This document shows, piece by piece, positions 8,930 to 17,448 of a stretch of DNA of 64,000 nt. A program made the position numbers and the translations under genes. Where the stretch lies: the NCBI RefSeq assembly GCF_003668575.1, contig NZ_RCVZ01000003.1:132430-196429 (forward strand), read 5' to 3'. Each line of letters opens with the position of its first letter. The stretch's first letter is position 1. This stretch comes from Falsibacillus albus (GTDB taxonomy: Bacteria > Bacillota > Bacilli > Bacillales > DSM-25281). The notes under the pieces were generated by a model, which saw only the letters and a program-made list of their open reading frames with translations, searched no databases and was not told the DNA's origin.

Positions 8930-8967
8930 AATTTTTTACGATCAATCAATTGTTTAGGAGGAAAACA

Positions 8968-11133
8968 ATGAACGAGCAATTCCTGCAATCTTTACTGAAA
9001 AAAATGACGCTGGATGAAAAAATCGCCCAGCTTCTGCAACTGGCAACCCCTTTCTTCAAAGGCTCAAATCATGAAGGACAAATCACGGGCCCAATGGAAC
9101 AAATGGGAATAAGAGAGGAAGATATCCAAAATTCAGGATCAGTGCTCGGTGCCTCAGGAGCAGAGGAAATCATCAATATCCAAAAGGCACACTTAAATGA
9201 AAACAGACTTGGAATCCCCCTATTGTTCATGTCAGATATTGTGCATGGATTCAAAACCATCTTTCCGGTTCCGTTGGCAATCGGCTGCTCATGGGATTTA
9301 GGCATGGCAGAAAAAAGTGCAGAAATTGCTGCCAAGGAAGCGGCTGTATCCGGTGTCCATGTCACATTCGCCCCGATGGTTGACCTTGTCCGTGATCCTC
9401 GCTGGGGACGGGTGATGGAGTCGACTGGTGAAGATCCTTATTTAAATAGTGAATATGCCAAAGCCTTTGTCCGAGGGTTCCAAGGTTCGGATTTAACTAA
9501 CGACCTTGACCGTGTCGCAGCCTGTGTCAAACATTTCGCTGCATATGGTGCTCCTGAAGGCGGACGTGATTACAATACAGTCGATATTTCAGAAAGAACC
9601 TTGCGTGAATCTTATCTTCCTGCGTACAAAGCGGCATTGGATGAAGGCTGTGAAATGGTGATGACTGCCTTCAATGTCGTGGACGGGATCCCTGCCACGG
9701 GGAATAAAAGATTAATGAGGGATTTGCTCAGAGATGAATGGAACTTCGATGGCGTTTTGATTTCAGATTGGGGTGCAGTGAAGGAAATGATCCCTCATGG
9801 AGTCGCCGAGGATGAAAAGGAAGCTGCATTAAAGGCCATCAATGCCGGTGTCGATATCGAAATGATGACTGCTTGCTATGTCAATCATCTAAAAGAGCTG
9901 GTAGAGGAAAATACGATTGACGAAAGCATCATTGATGAAGGAGTCATGCGCATTCTCGAATTGAAGCAAAAGCTCGGCCTCTTTGAGAATCCCTTCCGCG
10001 GGGCAGATGAAAAGCGTGAAAAGGAACTTGTCTTCAGTGAGCTGCATCGGAAAGCTGCACGGGAACTCGCCGTTAATTCCAGCGTGCTATTGAAAAATGA
10101 TGGCATGCTCCCGTTAAGCAAGGAACAATCAGTAGCACTGATCGGGCCGTTTGCAGAAAATGGTGATGTTTTAGGACCTTGGTCTTGGCTCGGTTCAAGG
10201 GAAGATGCCGCAACACTCTCATCCGGAATCAGCGAGAAGCTGCTCGGGGCAAAACTTATCGTAGAAAAAGGCTGCGGAATCGAAGCGGGAACTACAGAAC
10301 TAATAAATGGCGCTGTAAAAGCGGCAGAGTCTGCGGATGTTATCGTATTGGCCCTAGGGGAAGCTTCTGAAATGAGCGGAGAAGCCGGCTGCCGCTCCAA
10401 TATTCAATTACCCGATATCCAGCTCGAATTGATCGCCAAACTGAAAGAGCTCAATAAACCGATGGCAGCAGTTTTGTTCAACGGCCGGCCACTTGATCTA
10501 CATGGAGTGATCGATGAAGCGAATGCTGTATTGGAAGCATGGTATCCAGGGTCTGAAGGCGGCCATGCAGTGGCAGACATATTATTTGGCGACGAAAACC
10601 CTTCAGGGAAATTAACCATGTCATTCCCATATTCAGTCGGCCAGGTGCCTGTGTACTACAATGCATTCAATACCGGGAGGCCGCAGGGTGCCCCTGATGC
10701 CCAGGAGCGATATGTATCCCAATATTTAGATATTCCGAATGAACCACTATTCCCATTCGGATATGGCCTGAGCTACACAACATTCAGCTACAGCGAAGCC
10801 GCTTTATCGACTGATACGCTGCATCCAGATGCTTCCGTCACGCTCACTGTCAATGTTCAAAACACCGGAGAGCTTGCTGGTGAAGAAGTAGTGCAGCTTT
10901 ATATCCGCGACCTTTCAGGTGAAGTGGTCCGCCCGCTTAAAGAATTGAAAGCTTTCAAGAAAATCCTCCTCCAACCTGGGGAGAGCGCAGAAGTTAAATT
11001 CACCATCAATGAGGAAATGCTCAAATACTATCACTCTAATCTTGAATTCAATAGTGACCCGGGGAAATTCATTGCTTCTGTCGGACCGAATAGCAAGGAA
11101 CTAAAGGAATGTACGTTTGAATTATTAAAATAA
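8968..11133 (+). CDS. bglX: GH3 beta-glucosidase, probably acting on beta-1,2-gluco-oligosaccharides
   Basis: This 721-residue intracellular enzyme (no signal peptide) has the GH3 N-terminal barrel, the nucleophile motif VLISDWGA with Asp267, a KHF(A) motif at about 188-190, the second alpha/beta domain (about 380-600), and a C-terminal fibronectin III-like domain (VTLTVNVQNTGELAGEEVVQLYI). AGGAGG six bases before the ATG fixes the start. It is the first gene of a two-gene operon with the GH94 phosphorylase. In Listeria innocua the GH3 enzyme next to the same kind of phosphorylase (Lin1840) prefers sophorose and beta-1,2-glucans. By context this one should release glucose from the non-reducing ends of sophoro-oligosaccharides. 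Confidence 0.9.
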   Translation: MNEQFLQSLLKKMTLDEKIAQLLQLATPFFKGSNHEGQITGPMEQMGIREEDIQNSGSVLGASGAEEIINIQKAHLNENRLGIPLLFMSDIVHGFKTIFPVPLAIGCSWDLGMAEKSAEIAAKEAAVSGVHVTFAPMVDLVRDPRWGRVMESTGEDPYLNSEYAKAFVRGFQGSDLTNDLDRVAACVKHFAAYGAPEGGRDYNTVDISERTLRESYLPAYKAALDEGCEMVMTAFNVVDGIPATGNKRLMRDLLRDEWNFDGVLISDWGAVKEMIPHGVAEDEKEAALKAINAGVDIEMMTACYVNHLKELVEENTIDESIIDEGVMRILELKQKLGLFENPFRGADEKREKELVFSELHRKAARELAVNSSVLLKNDGMLPLSKEQSVALIGPFAENGDVLGPWSWLGSREDAATLSSGISEKLLGAKLIVEKGCGIEAGTTELINGAVKAAESADVIVLALGEASEMSGEAGCRSNIQLPDIQLELIAKLKELNKPMAAVLFNGRPLDLHGVIDEANAVLEAWYPGSEGGHAVADILFGDENPSGKLTMSFPYSVGQVPVYYNAFNTGRPQGAPDAQERYVSQYLDIPNEPLFPFGYGLSYTTFSYSEAALSTDTLHPDASVTLTVNVQNTGELAGEEVVQLYIRDLSGEVVRPLKELKAFKKILLQPGESAEVKFTINEEMLKYYHSNLEFNSDPGKFIASVGPNSKELKECTFELLK

Positions 11134-11146
11134 AGGGGATGTTTTC

Positions 11147-14100
11147 ATGGAGAATGTAAAAGAACGAAACCAATTTATTCTGGAGTCCGGGAATTTCCGT
11201 TTTTCCTTTTTAAATTCCGGAGATTTGAAAGAAGCAAGCCATAATGCCATCATGATCAACCAATTGATTTCGAATACTATAGATGGTTCTTTAAATAACA
11301 TTTACCTGCGAATCCATAATCCGGCTGGTATTCAATTTTATCCACTGGTTGGAATCCAATCTGACAGCACCTTCAGTGTTTCTGAAACTCAGGCAGTTTG
11401 GAAGGGCTCAGTTGAACAAATTGATTATACAGTAACGTTCACCTTGACCGACAGCGGAATTTGGTTTTGGGATGTTGTCCTGGAGGGATCGGACAAGGAA
11501 GCCGATATCATATATGCACAGGACTTGGGATTGGCAGACCGCGGGGCTGTCCGTTCCAACGAAGCGTATATGTCGCAATATATGGATCACACAGTTTTTG
11601 AAGATGAAAAACGAGGCTATGTCGTCTGCTCCCGCCAGAATCAGCCGATGCAGGGCGGTTTCCCATATATCCAGCAAGGTTCACTCAATAAGACAATCGG
11701 CTATTCGACGGATGGATTCCAGTTTTATGGCCTTTCCTATAAGGAAACAAATATCCCTGAAATCCTGACGAAACCGGCTTTGGAAAACAAAGTGTATCAA
11801 TATGAATTCGCCTTTACTGCCCTGCAATCGGAACGCGTACAATTGTCAGGCAGCAAGCAGCAGTTTGTGTTTTATGGCCTATTCAAGGAAAACCACCCCA
11901 ATGCAATTGATTCGCTGGAATTCGAAGATGAGGTTTTAGCCGTATGGGAACAAGTAAAGACTTCGGAAACAACCGGATTACAGCAAGTCGAAAAGATCGA
12001 TGAATCAATATCCAATGTTAAGCCATTAGAAACAAGTTCGATGACCATGGATGAAGTTCAAAAGCTATTTCCAAACCGCCATGAAGAAGAATGGGACGGT
12101 GATCAGCTCCTCTCCTTCTTCACGGATACGCATGAGCATATTGTGCTGAAGGAAAAGGAGCTGCTCGTTGAAAGAACACATGGCCACATTCTCATGACAG
12201 GTGATAATGACCACGTAAAAGAAGGAGTCCTGACAACCACTGCCTATATGACAGGGATCTTTAATTCTCAACTTGTCGTTGGAAATACATCATTCAACAA
12301 AATGCTGACAAATACCCGAAATGCATTGAACGTGCCAAAAACGTCCGGGCAGCGCTTATATGTTGAAGTCGATGGAGAATTGAATCTATTGTCAATGCCA
12401 TCATTATTCGAAATCGGGTTCAACTATTGCCGTTGGTTTTACAAGCTGAAAAATGATGTTCTTGTCATCACTAATTACACGGTAGTCGACTCACCTGAAA
12501 TCCATTTGCACGTGAAATCGACTGAAGGTTCATCTTACCGTTTCCTTATGACCAATCAGATCACCATGAACAACAACGAATACGAGGTTCCATTCCATCT
12601 AGAACTCAAAGAAGGATCCGCCTCCATCCGCGCTGATCAAAAGTCGGACAGCGCCTCGGTCTATCCTGATCTGACGTATAAATTCGAGGTGACAGGAGCC
12701 GGCAGTACATTTAAGCATGGATGCCAGGATGCCTCCCTTCTCCTTTTGGATGTGGAGAACGCAGCGGAATGGACGCTTTCCATCCAGGGATTGCTACATA
12801 ATGAAGATCTTCCTTTCGTGCAGAGGGACGTTTTATCCGAGATTGAACGCTATCGAGAATTTTTTGAGGGCGTAATGAACGGCTTCAATCTAACTGTAAA
12901 AGGACAGCCGATTCAAAAAGTTAATTCATTGGCATGGTGGTACACACATAATATGCTTGTCCATTTTTCCGTTCCACACGGCCTCGAACAATATGGCGGT
13001 GCTGCTTGGGGAACAAGGGATGTCTGCCAGGGTCCTACAGAATATTTCATGGCCACCCAGAAATATGGAACAGTCAAGGAAATCATCAAAACGGTCTACT
13101 CCCATCAATATGAAGACAAGGGAGATTGGCCGCAGTGGTTCATGTTCGACCGCTACTCCCCGATACAGCAGGATGAAAGTCATGGAGATATCATCGTTTG
13201 GCCGCTGAAAGTCATCAGCGACTATCTGGCTGCAACGGGGGATTTCGGAATATTGGAAGAAGCCATTCCATATACGAAGCGCGGAAGCTATCAATTTACT
13301 GAAAGTGGAGCTCCACTTCTCGACCATGTTAAGAAGCAGATGGATTATATTCGCTCACATTTCCTTCACGATACCCATTTGTCTTCTTATGGGGATGGAG
13401 ATTGGGACGATACTCTGCAGCCAGCCAATGCCCAGTTGAAGCAATTTATGGTCAGCAGCTGGACAGTCGCCTTGACCTATCAGGCCATTCATAAGCTTGG
13501 CACCCTGCTCAATGGCGTCATGCAGGAAGAATCCAATGAACTGCAGGCACTTGCTGAAGGAATCGAGAAGGATTTCAGGAATTACATGCTGCAGACAGAC
13601 GTCCTTCCTGGGTTCTTATATTTGGAACAGTCGGAATCACCAGAATTGATGCTTCATCCAAGCGATTCGAAAACAGGCATACATTATCGCCTGCTCCCGA
13701 TGAACAGAGGGATCATCAGTGAACTATTATCGGCAGAGGAAGCAGAACATCACTATCAAATCATCAAGGACAAACTATTCTGTCCGGACGGAGTCAGATT
13801 GATGAATCGCCCGGCCAACTATGCAGGCGGTGTAAGCAAACACTTTAAACGCGCGGAGCAAGCCGCAAACTTCGGCAGGGAAATCGGGCTTCAATACGTC
13901 CATGCTCATATCCGATACGTGGAAGCAATGGCTAAGCTCGGGAAGCACGAAGAAGTTTGGAACGGATTGGAGATCATCAATCCGGTCGGCCTGAAAAATG
14001 TCGTGCGGAATGCAGAACGACGCCAAAGCAATACTTATTTCAGCAGTTCAGACGGAAAATTCAATACAAGATATGAAGCCCAGGAAAACTTTGATCAGCT

Positions 14101-14464
14101 GCGGGATGGCACCGTGCCTGTCAAAGGCGGCTGGAGGATCTATTCCAGCGGACCGGGAATTTATATGAATCAATTGATCTCCAACTGTTTGGGCATACGC
14201 CGCGAAGCTGGGAATCTAGTGATTGATCCCGTACTTCCGAAGGAACTGGATGGCATGACTTTTGACTTCCAATACAACGGAAAACCTGTCACATATATCT
14301 TCCATTTGAATCAGGCTGAAGCCCGCGTGGATATCAATGGCCAAACGGTCAAAATCGAAACGGTATCCAACCGCTACCGCTCAGGCGGCATGATGATTCA
14401 TAAAGAAACGTTGGATCAAGCTTTGAAGAATGAGTCCAATATCATTGAAATCTATGTAAAATAG
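11147..14464 (+). CDS. GH94-type 1,2-beta-oligoglucan phosphorylase
   Basis: A 1105-residue protein, far longer than cellobiose phosphorylase (about 800) and the length expected of 1,2-beta-oligoglucan phosphorylase (Listeria innocua Lin1839 type). The N-terminal half is a beta-sandwich region. The (alpha/alpha)6 barrel begins near residue 600 with AWWYTHNMLVHFSVPHGLEQ and WGTRDVCQGPTEYF. The catalytic-acid region GDGDWDDTL is at residues 749-757, and a C-terminal all-beta cap ends the protein. The enzyme uses phosphate to release glucose 1-phosphate from beta-1,2-glucan chains, which saves ATP. It starts 13 bp after the GH3 stop and is followed by a strong terminator. The specificity is inferred from length, motifs and neighbours, not measured. 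Confidence 0.85.
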   Translation: MENVKERNQFILESGNFRFSFLNSGDLKEASHNAIMINQLISNTIDGSLNNIYLRIHNPAGIQFYPLVGIQSDSTFSVSETQAVWKGSVEQIDYTVTFTLTDSGIWFWDVVLEGSDKEADIIYAQDLGLADRGAVRSNEAYMSQYMDHTVFEDEKRGYVVCSRQNQPMQGGFPYIQQGSLNKTIGYSTDGFQFYGLSYKETNIPEILTKPALENKVYQYEFAFTALQSERVQLSGSKQQFVFYGLFKENHPNAIDSLEFEDEVLAVWEQVKTSETTGLQQVEKIDESISNVKPLETSSMTMDEVQKLFPNRHEEEWDGDQLLSFFTDTHEHIVLKEKELLVERTHGHILMTGDNDHVKEGVLTTTAYMTGIFNSQLVVGNTSFNKMLTNTRNALNVPKTSGQRLYVEVDGELNLLSMPSLFEIGFNYCRWFYKLKNDVLVITNYTVVDSPEIHLHVKSTEGSSYRFLMTNQITMNNNEYEVPFHLELKEGSASIRADQKSDSASVYPDLTYKFEVTGAGSTFKHGCQDASLLLLDVENAAEWTLSIQGLLHNEDLPFVQRDVLSEIERYREFFEGVMNGFNLTVKGQPIQKVNSLAWWYTHNMLVHFSVPHGLEQYGGAAWGTRDVCQGPTEYFMATQKYGTVKEIIKTVYSHQYEDKGDWPQWFMFDRYSPIQQDESHGDIIVWPLKVISDYLAATGDFGILEEAIPYTKRGSYQFTESGAPLLDHVKKQMDYIRSHFLHDTHLSSYGDGDWDDTLQPANAQLKQFMVSSWTVALTYQAIHKLGTLLNGVMQEESNELQALAEGIEKDFRNYMLQTDVLPGFLYLEQSESPELMLHPSDSKTGIHYRLLPMNRGIISELLSAEEAEHHYQIIKDKLFCPDGVRLMNRPANYAGGVSKHFKRAEQAANFGREIGLQYVHAHIRYVEAMAKLGKHEEVWNGLEIINPVGLKNVVRNAERRQSNTYFSSSDGKFNTRYEAQENFDQLRDGTVPVKGGWRIYSSGPGIYMNQLISNCLGIRREAGNLVIDPVLPKELDGMTFDFQYNGKPVTYIFHLNQAEARVDINGQTVKIETVSNRYRSGGMMIHKETLDQALKNESNIIEIYVK

Positions 14465-14471
14465 TTATTAT

Positions 14472-14509
14472 AAAAGGGATCCTGCTTTAATGAGAGCAGG
14501 ATCCTTTTT
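14472..14509 (+). terminator. Intrinsic terminator of the GH3-GH94 operon
   Basis: A stem GGATCCTGCT / AGCAGGATCC with an 8-nt loop is followed by TTTTT on the plus strand. It lies 8 bp after the GH94 stop codon. Confidence 0.92.
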
Positions 14510-14589
14510 CGTCTCTATGGATGAGGAGTGGAATTCGGATTGGCGACAGGCGGCGAAAAATGTCGACTTGCCTCGAATAATCGATATAT

Positions 14590-14670
14590 CTGGAAATTCG
14601 CAGATATATTTGTATTTTCGTAGATAAAATGGAATTTTCGCAGATAAAAGGTCCAATTTAGTAGATAAAT
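14590..14670. repeat. Degenerate 20-22-bp word array (TTCGCAGATAAA type)
   Basis: Three to four consecutive variants of TTCG(C/T)AGATA followed by an A/T-rich tail and ATT recur every 20-22 bp. The stretch is non-coding and lies between two convergent terminators. The style resembles the TTTTTTGCGC arrays at 52.5-53.5 kb. Confidence 0.6.
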
Positions 14671-14737
14671 CTTGTGTGGTGACAGGTCTTCACTAAAGAT
14701 CCATTAATTTTTGAGGCTTTAAGACATCCTATTGGCT

Positions 14738-14830
14738 GCTTCAACCGATTTTTGGTCCCATAGGGCGCTTTGAGACCTGATTTTTGCTTTATTTAGCTGA
14801 TTTTTGCCTCATAAAAAGATCCTTGCTCAA
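14738..14830. repeat. Degenerate GATTTTTGC word array
   Basis: GATTTTTG occurs three times, the last two exactly 20 bp apart (GATTTTTGCTTTATTTAGCT, then GATTTTTGCC). It occupies the rest of the 447-bp gap between the GH94 and GH35-like genes. I see no gene in this gap. Confidence 0.5.
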
Positions 14831-14873
14831 GTATGGTCCAATTAAAGGCTAAAAGCTGCCAAACTCAAACATA

Positions 14874-14906
14874 AAACCCAGAAGTCGTCCAGCAGCTTCC
14901 GGGTTT
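14874..14906 (-). terminator. Intrinsic terminator at the end of the glucan cluster
   Basis: On the minus strand an imperfect stem AAACCCGGAAG / CTTCTGGGTTT is followed by TTTTATGTTTG. It lies 6 bp beyond the stop of the GH35-like gene and probably closes the long minus-strand cluster. Confidence 0.75.
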
Positions 14907-14911
14907 CACAT

Positions 14912-17326
14912 TTACTTAAATTCGATGACAAGCTTGTCATCGATTTTCGCATGTTTCTTTGATTTAATCGTAAATTGATTGCCGGAATTATTAACTGTAT
15001 AATCCGCGCCAGCTTTCACTGTCCGATCACTTTCTATCAAAATCCGATCCACTGGCTGCGTCAGGCGGAATTCGATCAAATCCTCATCGTTCTTTGTGAT
15101 TTCCGCAGTTGAAGCAATCACTTTTCCGGCTTTTAAAGCAAGGTTTATCGGCAGCATGACACCATCCCTGCTTTGAAGCATGATCGGCTCACCGTCAAAA
15201 AGCGGTTGTCCATTTTCAAAAATGCGAAATGTTTTATCGAATCCATCAAGATTCAATAGATGTATGAACCTTTCTCCCTCTTCATTCGCAGTGGTGGTCA
15301 AGAATACACCATGCTCCTCGCAGTCGTGGGAATACCGGGCACTCGCTCCCAGCCTTTCGATGATTTCTTTGATGAACGAAATATCACACGAATAGGAGGT
15401 TGCCATGATGACCGCCCTTCCTTTGCCGACAGGAATATCAGCAGCGCAGATTTCATCTGTCTTGTAAACTTTCAAAAGTGGTGCTGCTTTTTCGCCTGCT
15501 GTGAAGACTTGGGCGAAATAAGTCCGAACTTCCGGTCGCGGCGCAGCCCAGTTTTCTGCATACAGCGATAGATAGTTATGATCGAAATCTCTGTGGACCC
15601 CGGTCACTCTTACCCCAAGGGCATCTGCCAAAATGGTGCAATCATTGCCTTCCATATCATATTGAGGAATTTCTCCATATAATAGCAGGCCGCCTCCGTC
15701 CTCCAAATAAAGGGTTAACTTCTCTTGGATTTCTGAAGACATGTAGCGGGCTGAAGGAAGAACCAGCACTGGGGTTGTTTCAACCGATAATGGGTTGTTT
15801 TGGATGTCGGTTGAACCAAAGCGATAGCCTCCAAGGAGCATGGCGCGTCCAACGTTTTCCCAAGCACTTCCGGCACGATTTCCTTCAAGGTTCGATGCGA
15901 TTTCTTTCATTTGTTCACTTTCAGGGTATTGATATTCCGTCATGAAATAGTCAGGAATGAAAGCGAAAGACACAGGATCGCGTTCTTCATTCATCACGGC
16001 GGCTTTTTCTTCGACTGCCATGATGGTCTTTATGGCACGTGCCATGCGCGGAAACGTGTAGTTCAATTTCCCCTCCGGACTGACTGGCGCTGCAAAGCCA
16101 TGTCGTTCGCCCGTAAATGCGATGCGGTCGTTCCCATCCCCCCGCTTTTCTTCCATCCGATAATTGGTTCCACCGGCAAACAAGTAATAATTCAAGAGGC
16201 GGTTTCCTTGGGCAATGGACATCCTCGTTTTCAGATCGGCTGCCGATGGATCGTATCTCCCTCCGTAGTTGTCGCCAAAATTCCCATCGCCGCAATTGAA
16301 TTCAACGGAAGTGAGCGGCTGATCCGGTGTATGCACCGCATCCATCATCGCATTGATGATATATAAATCCTGGAATGTCCCCATCGTCAAATCCCCGAAA
16401 TAAATATCCGAGCCCGATAAATAACCCGGGCCTTGTGTATAGGATTCATATAATTGGCTGATTCCGATCGGGAAGGTCAGTCCGCGCAGGTTGCTCGTCC
16501 CATGGATATTCACGACGAAAGGAATATCCTTTACACCATATTCCTCCGCATAACCCCTGAGCTCGGCTACATATTTAGCGAACCTGTGCCTCATATAATA
16601 TCCGAGGTCTTTCATCAATGCAGGCGCAAATTCCTCTTTTGGCGAACGGACGCTTTCATTTCTTTTCTCGATTTCCTTTAGATTGATTGGATACCTGGCA
16701 GCCACTTCATCCCGGCCGTATCGTTCATCAAGCCAAACGAAAAAATCATCCAGTACAAAATCGGTTAGATCCGGGCAGTTGCTCGCCCACGAAAGCATGC
16801 CGATTTCATTATCGAGCTGCAAACCGATAATGCTGCCCCCATTTGTCTGCAATCGAGGTGAGACAACCTCCATGACAGATTTGTACCATCTCTTGCACTC
16901 CTGCAGGAATCCAGGATGCATATAATCCACTGTCTTCGTCGTTGCCTGCTGTCCATTCCAGCAAACCGGAATGATTTCAGGGTATTTCTCATAAATCCAA
17001 TATGGCAGCCCTTCATTCTTCATTTCCGCCATGACAAATGGTCCTGGTCGAACAAAAAAGTAAAGGCCGTTTTCTGTGCATAAATCTATGTATGCCGCTA
17101 AATCCAATTCCGGCCTTGTCTTCCCGGATAAATCAATCTGCCCTTCAACGGGTTCATGAATGAGCCAGGGCACATAACTGGCGACTGCATTGCAGCCTGC
17201 CAACTTCAATTTATCGATGCGGTCCTGCCACTCGCTCCTTTTTAGCCGGTAATAGTGGATTTCCCCACACATGATGATCTGCGGCTTTCCATCAATGATA
17301 ATTTGTTTCTCCTTGATCTCAATCAT
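14912..17326 (-). CDS. GH35-like glycosidase/glycosyltransferase (beta-galactosidase homologue), paralogue 2
   Basis: An 804-residue cytoplasmic protein with a GH35 TIM barrel: GEIHYYRL, SYVPWLIHEP, VRPGPFVMAEM, acid/base Glu174 in LQLDNEIGML, and a likely nucleophile Glu342 in TSVEFNCGDG. Beta-sandwich domains follow. The ATG at 17326 has GGGGAAGC just upstream; an upstream frame extension runs into a repeat element and is rejected. It is a paralogue of the 789-residue protein at 31.4-33.7 kb, with the acid/base Glu at the same position. Although such proteins are usually called beta-galactosidases, one GH35 protein from a beta-1,2-glucan cluster (Ignavibacterium album) was reported as a beta-1,2-glucosyltransferase, and the GH144 neighbour makes this a serious alternative. 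Confidence 0.85.
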   Translation of the reverse strand: MIEIKEKQIIIDGKPQIIMCGEIHYYRLKRSEWQDRIDKLKLAGCNAVASYVPWLIHEPVEGQIDLSGKTRPELDLAAYIDLCTENGLYFFVRPGPFVMAEMKNEGLPYWIYEKYPEIIPVCWNGQQATTKTVDYMHPGFLQECKRWYKSVMEVVSPRLQTNGGSIIGLQLDNEIGMLSWASNCPDLTDFVLDDFFVWLDERYGRDEVAARYPINLKEIEKRNESVRSPKEEFAPALMKDLGYYMRHRFAKYVAELRGYAEEYGVKDIPFVVNIHGTSNLRGLTFPIGISQLYESYTQGPGYLSGSDIYFGDLTMGTFQDLYIINAMMDAVHTPDQPLTSVEFNCGDGNFGDNYGGRYDPSAADLKTRMSIAQGNRLLNYYLFAGGTNYRMEEKRGDGNDRIAFTGERHGFAAPVSPEGKLNYTFPRMARAIKTIMAVEEKAAVMNEERDPVSFAFIPDYFMTEYQYPESEQMKEIASNLEGNRAGSAWENVGRAMLLGGYRFGSTDIQNNPLSVETTPVLVLPSARYMSSEIQEKLTLYLEDGGGLLLYGEIPQYDMEGNDCTILADALGVRVTGVHRDFDHNYLSLYAENWAAPRPEVRTYFAQVFTAGEKAAPLLKVYKTDEICAADIPVGKGRAVIMATSYSCDISFIKEIIERLGASARYSHDCEEHGVFLTTTANEEGERFIHLLNLDGFDKTFRIFENGQPLFDGEPIMLQSRDGVMLPINLALKAGKVIASTAEITKNDEDLIEFRLTQPVDRILIESDRTVKAGADYTVNNSGNQFTIKSKKHAKIDDKLVIEFK

Positions 17327-17370
17327 TTGCTTCCCCGCTTTCAGATAAATTCTTTTTGTAAGACTAAGTT

Positions 17371-17448
17371 GATTTCTGCGGAAGGATGCTCGCTTTAAGA
17401 GGGGCTGGTGCAATCCCTCCGGAGCCTCGCACCTTCCGCGCGAGCATC
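17371..17448. repeat. Short copy of the interspersed structured repeat
   Basis: This hairpin element lies between the GH144 stop and the GH35-like start. Its arms are TGCGGAAGG with CCTTCCGCG, and GATGCTCGC (17385-17393) with GCGAGCATC (17440-17448). On the minus strand it begins with GCGGAAGGTGCGAG and ends with AAAGCGAGCATCC, the two ends of the long copies at 24.9 and 45.9 kb; the middle is missing. It overlaps the last codon of the GH144 gene. Confidence 0.75.

Larger units (their letters stand above)
8492..8967. promoter_or_regulatory. Divergent control region with two LacI-type operators
   Basis: This AT-rich gap separates the importer operon (minus) from the GH3-GH94 operon (plus). 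It holds the palindrome GAAACGTTTC twice, at 8732-8741 and 8920-8929. A weak plus-strand promoter (TTGTTA, 17 nt, GAGAAT) may lie just before the second site. A cre-like sequence reading TGGAAACGATTTAT on the minus strand lies near 8608-8621. A possible 71-codon reading frame also lies here. Confidence 0.6.

Noticed and set aside
8950-8967. TTG start six codons upstream of the GH3 ATG
   Set aside because: The ribosome binding site AGGAGG lies inside this extension, so translation starts at 8968.
9885-10400. 171-codon frame antisense to the GH3 gene
   Set aside because: It is Ser/Pro-rich shadow coding opposite a well-conserved enzyme, with no family features.
14468-14656. 62-codon minus-strand frame after the GH94 gene
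   Set aside because: It overlaps the terminator hairpin and the word repeats and has no ribosome binding site.
15911-16366. 151-codon frame antisense to the GH35-like gene
   Set aside because: It lies wholly opposite conserved catalytic-domain coding sequence and has no ribosome binding site or domain.
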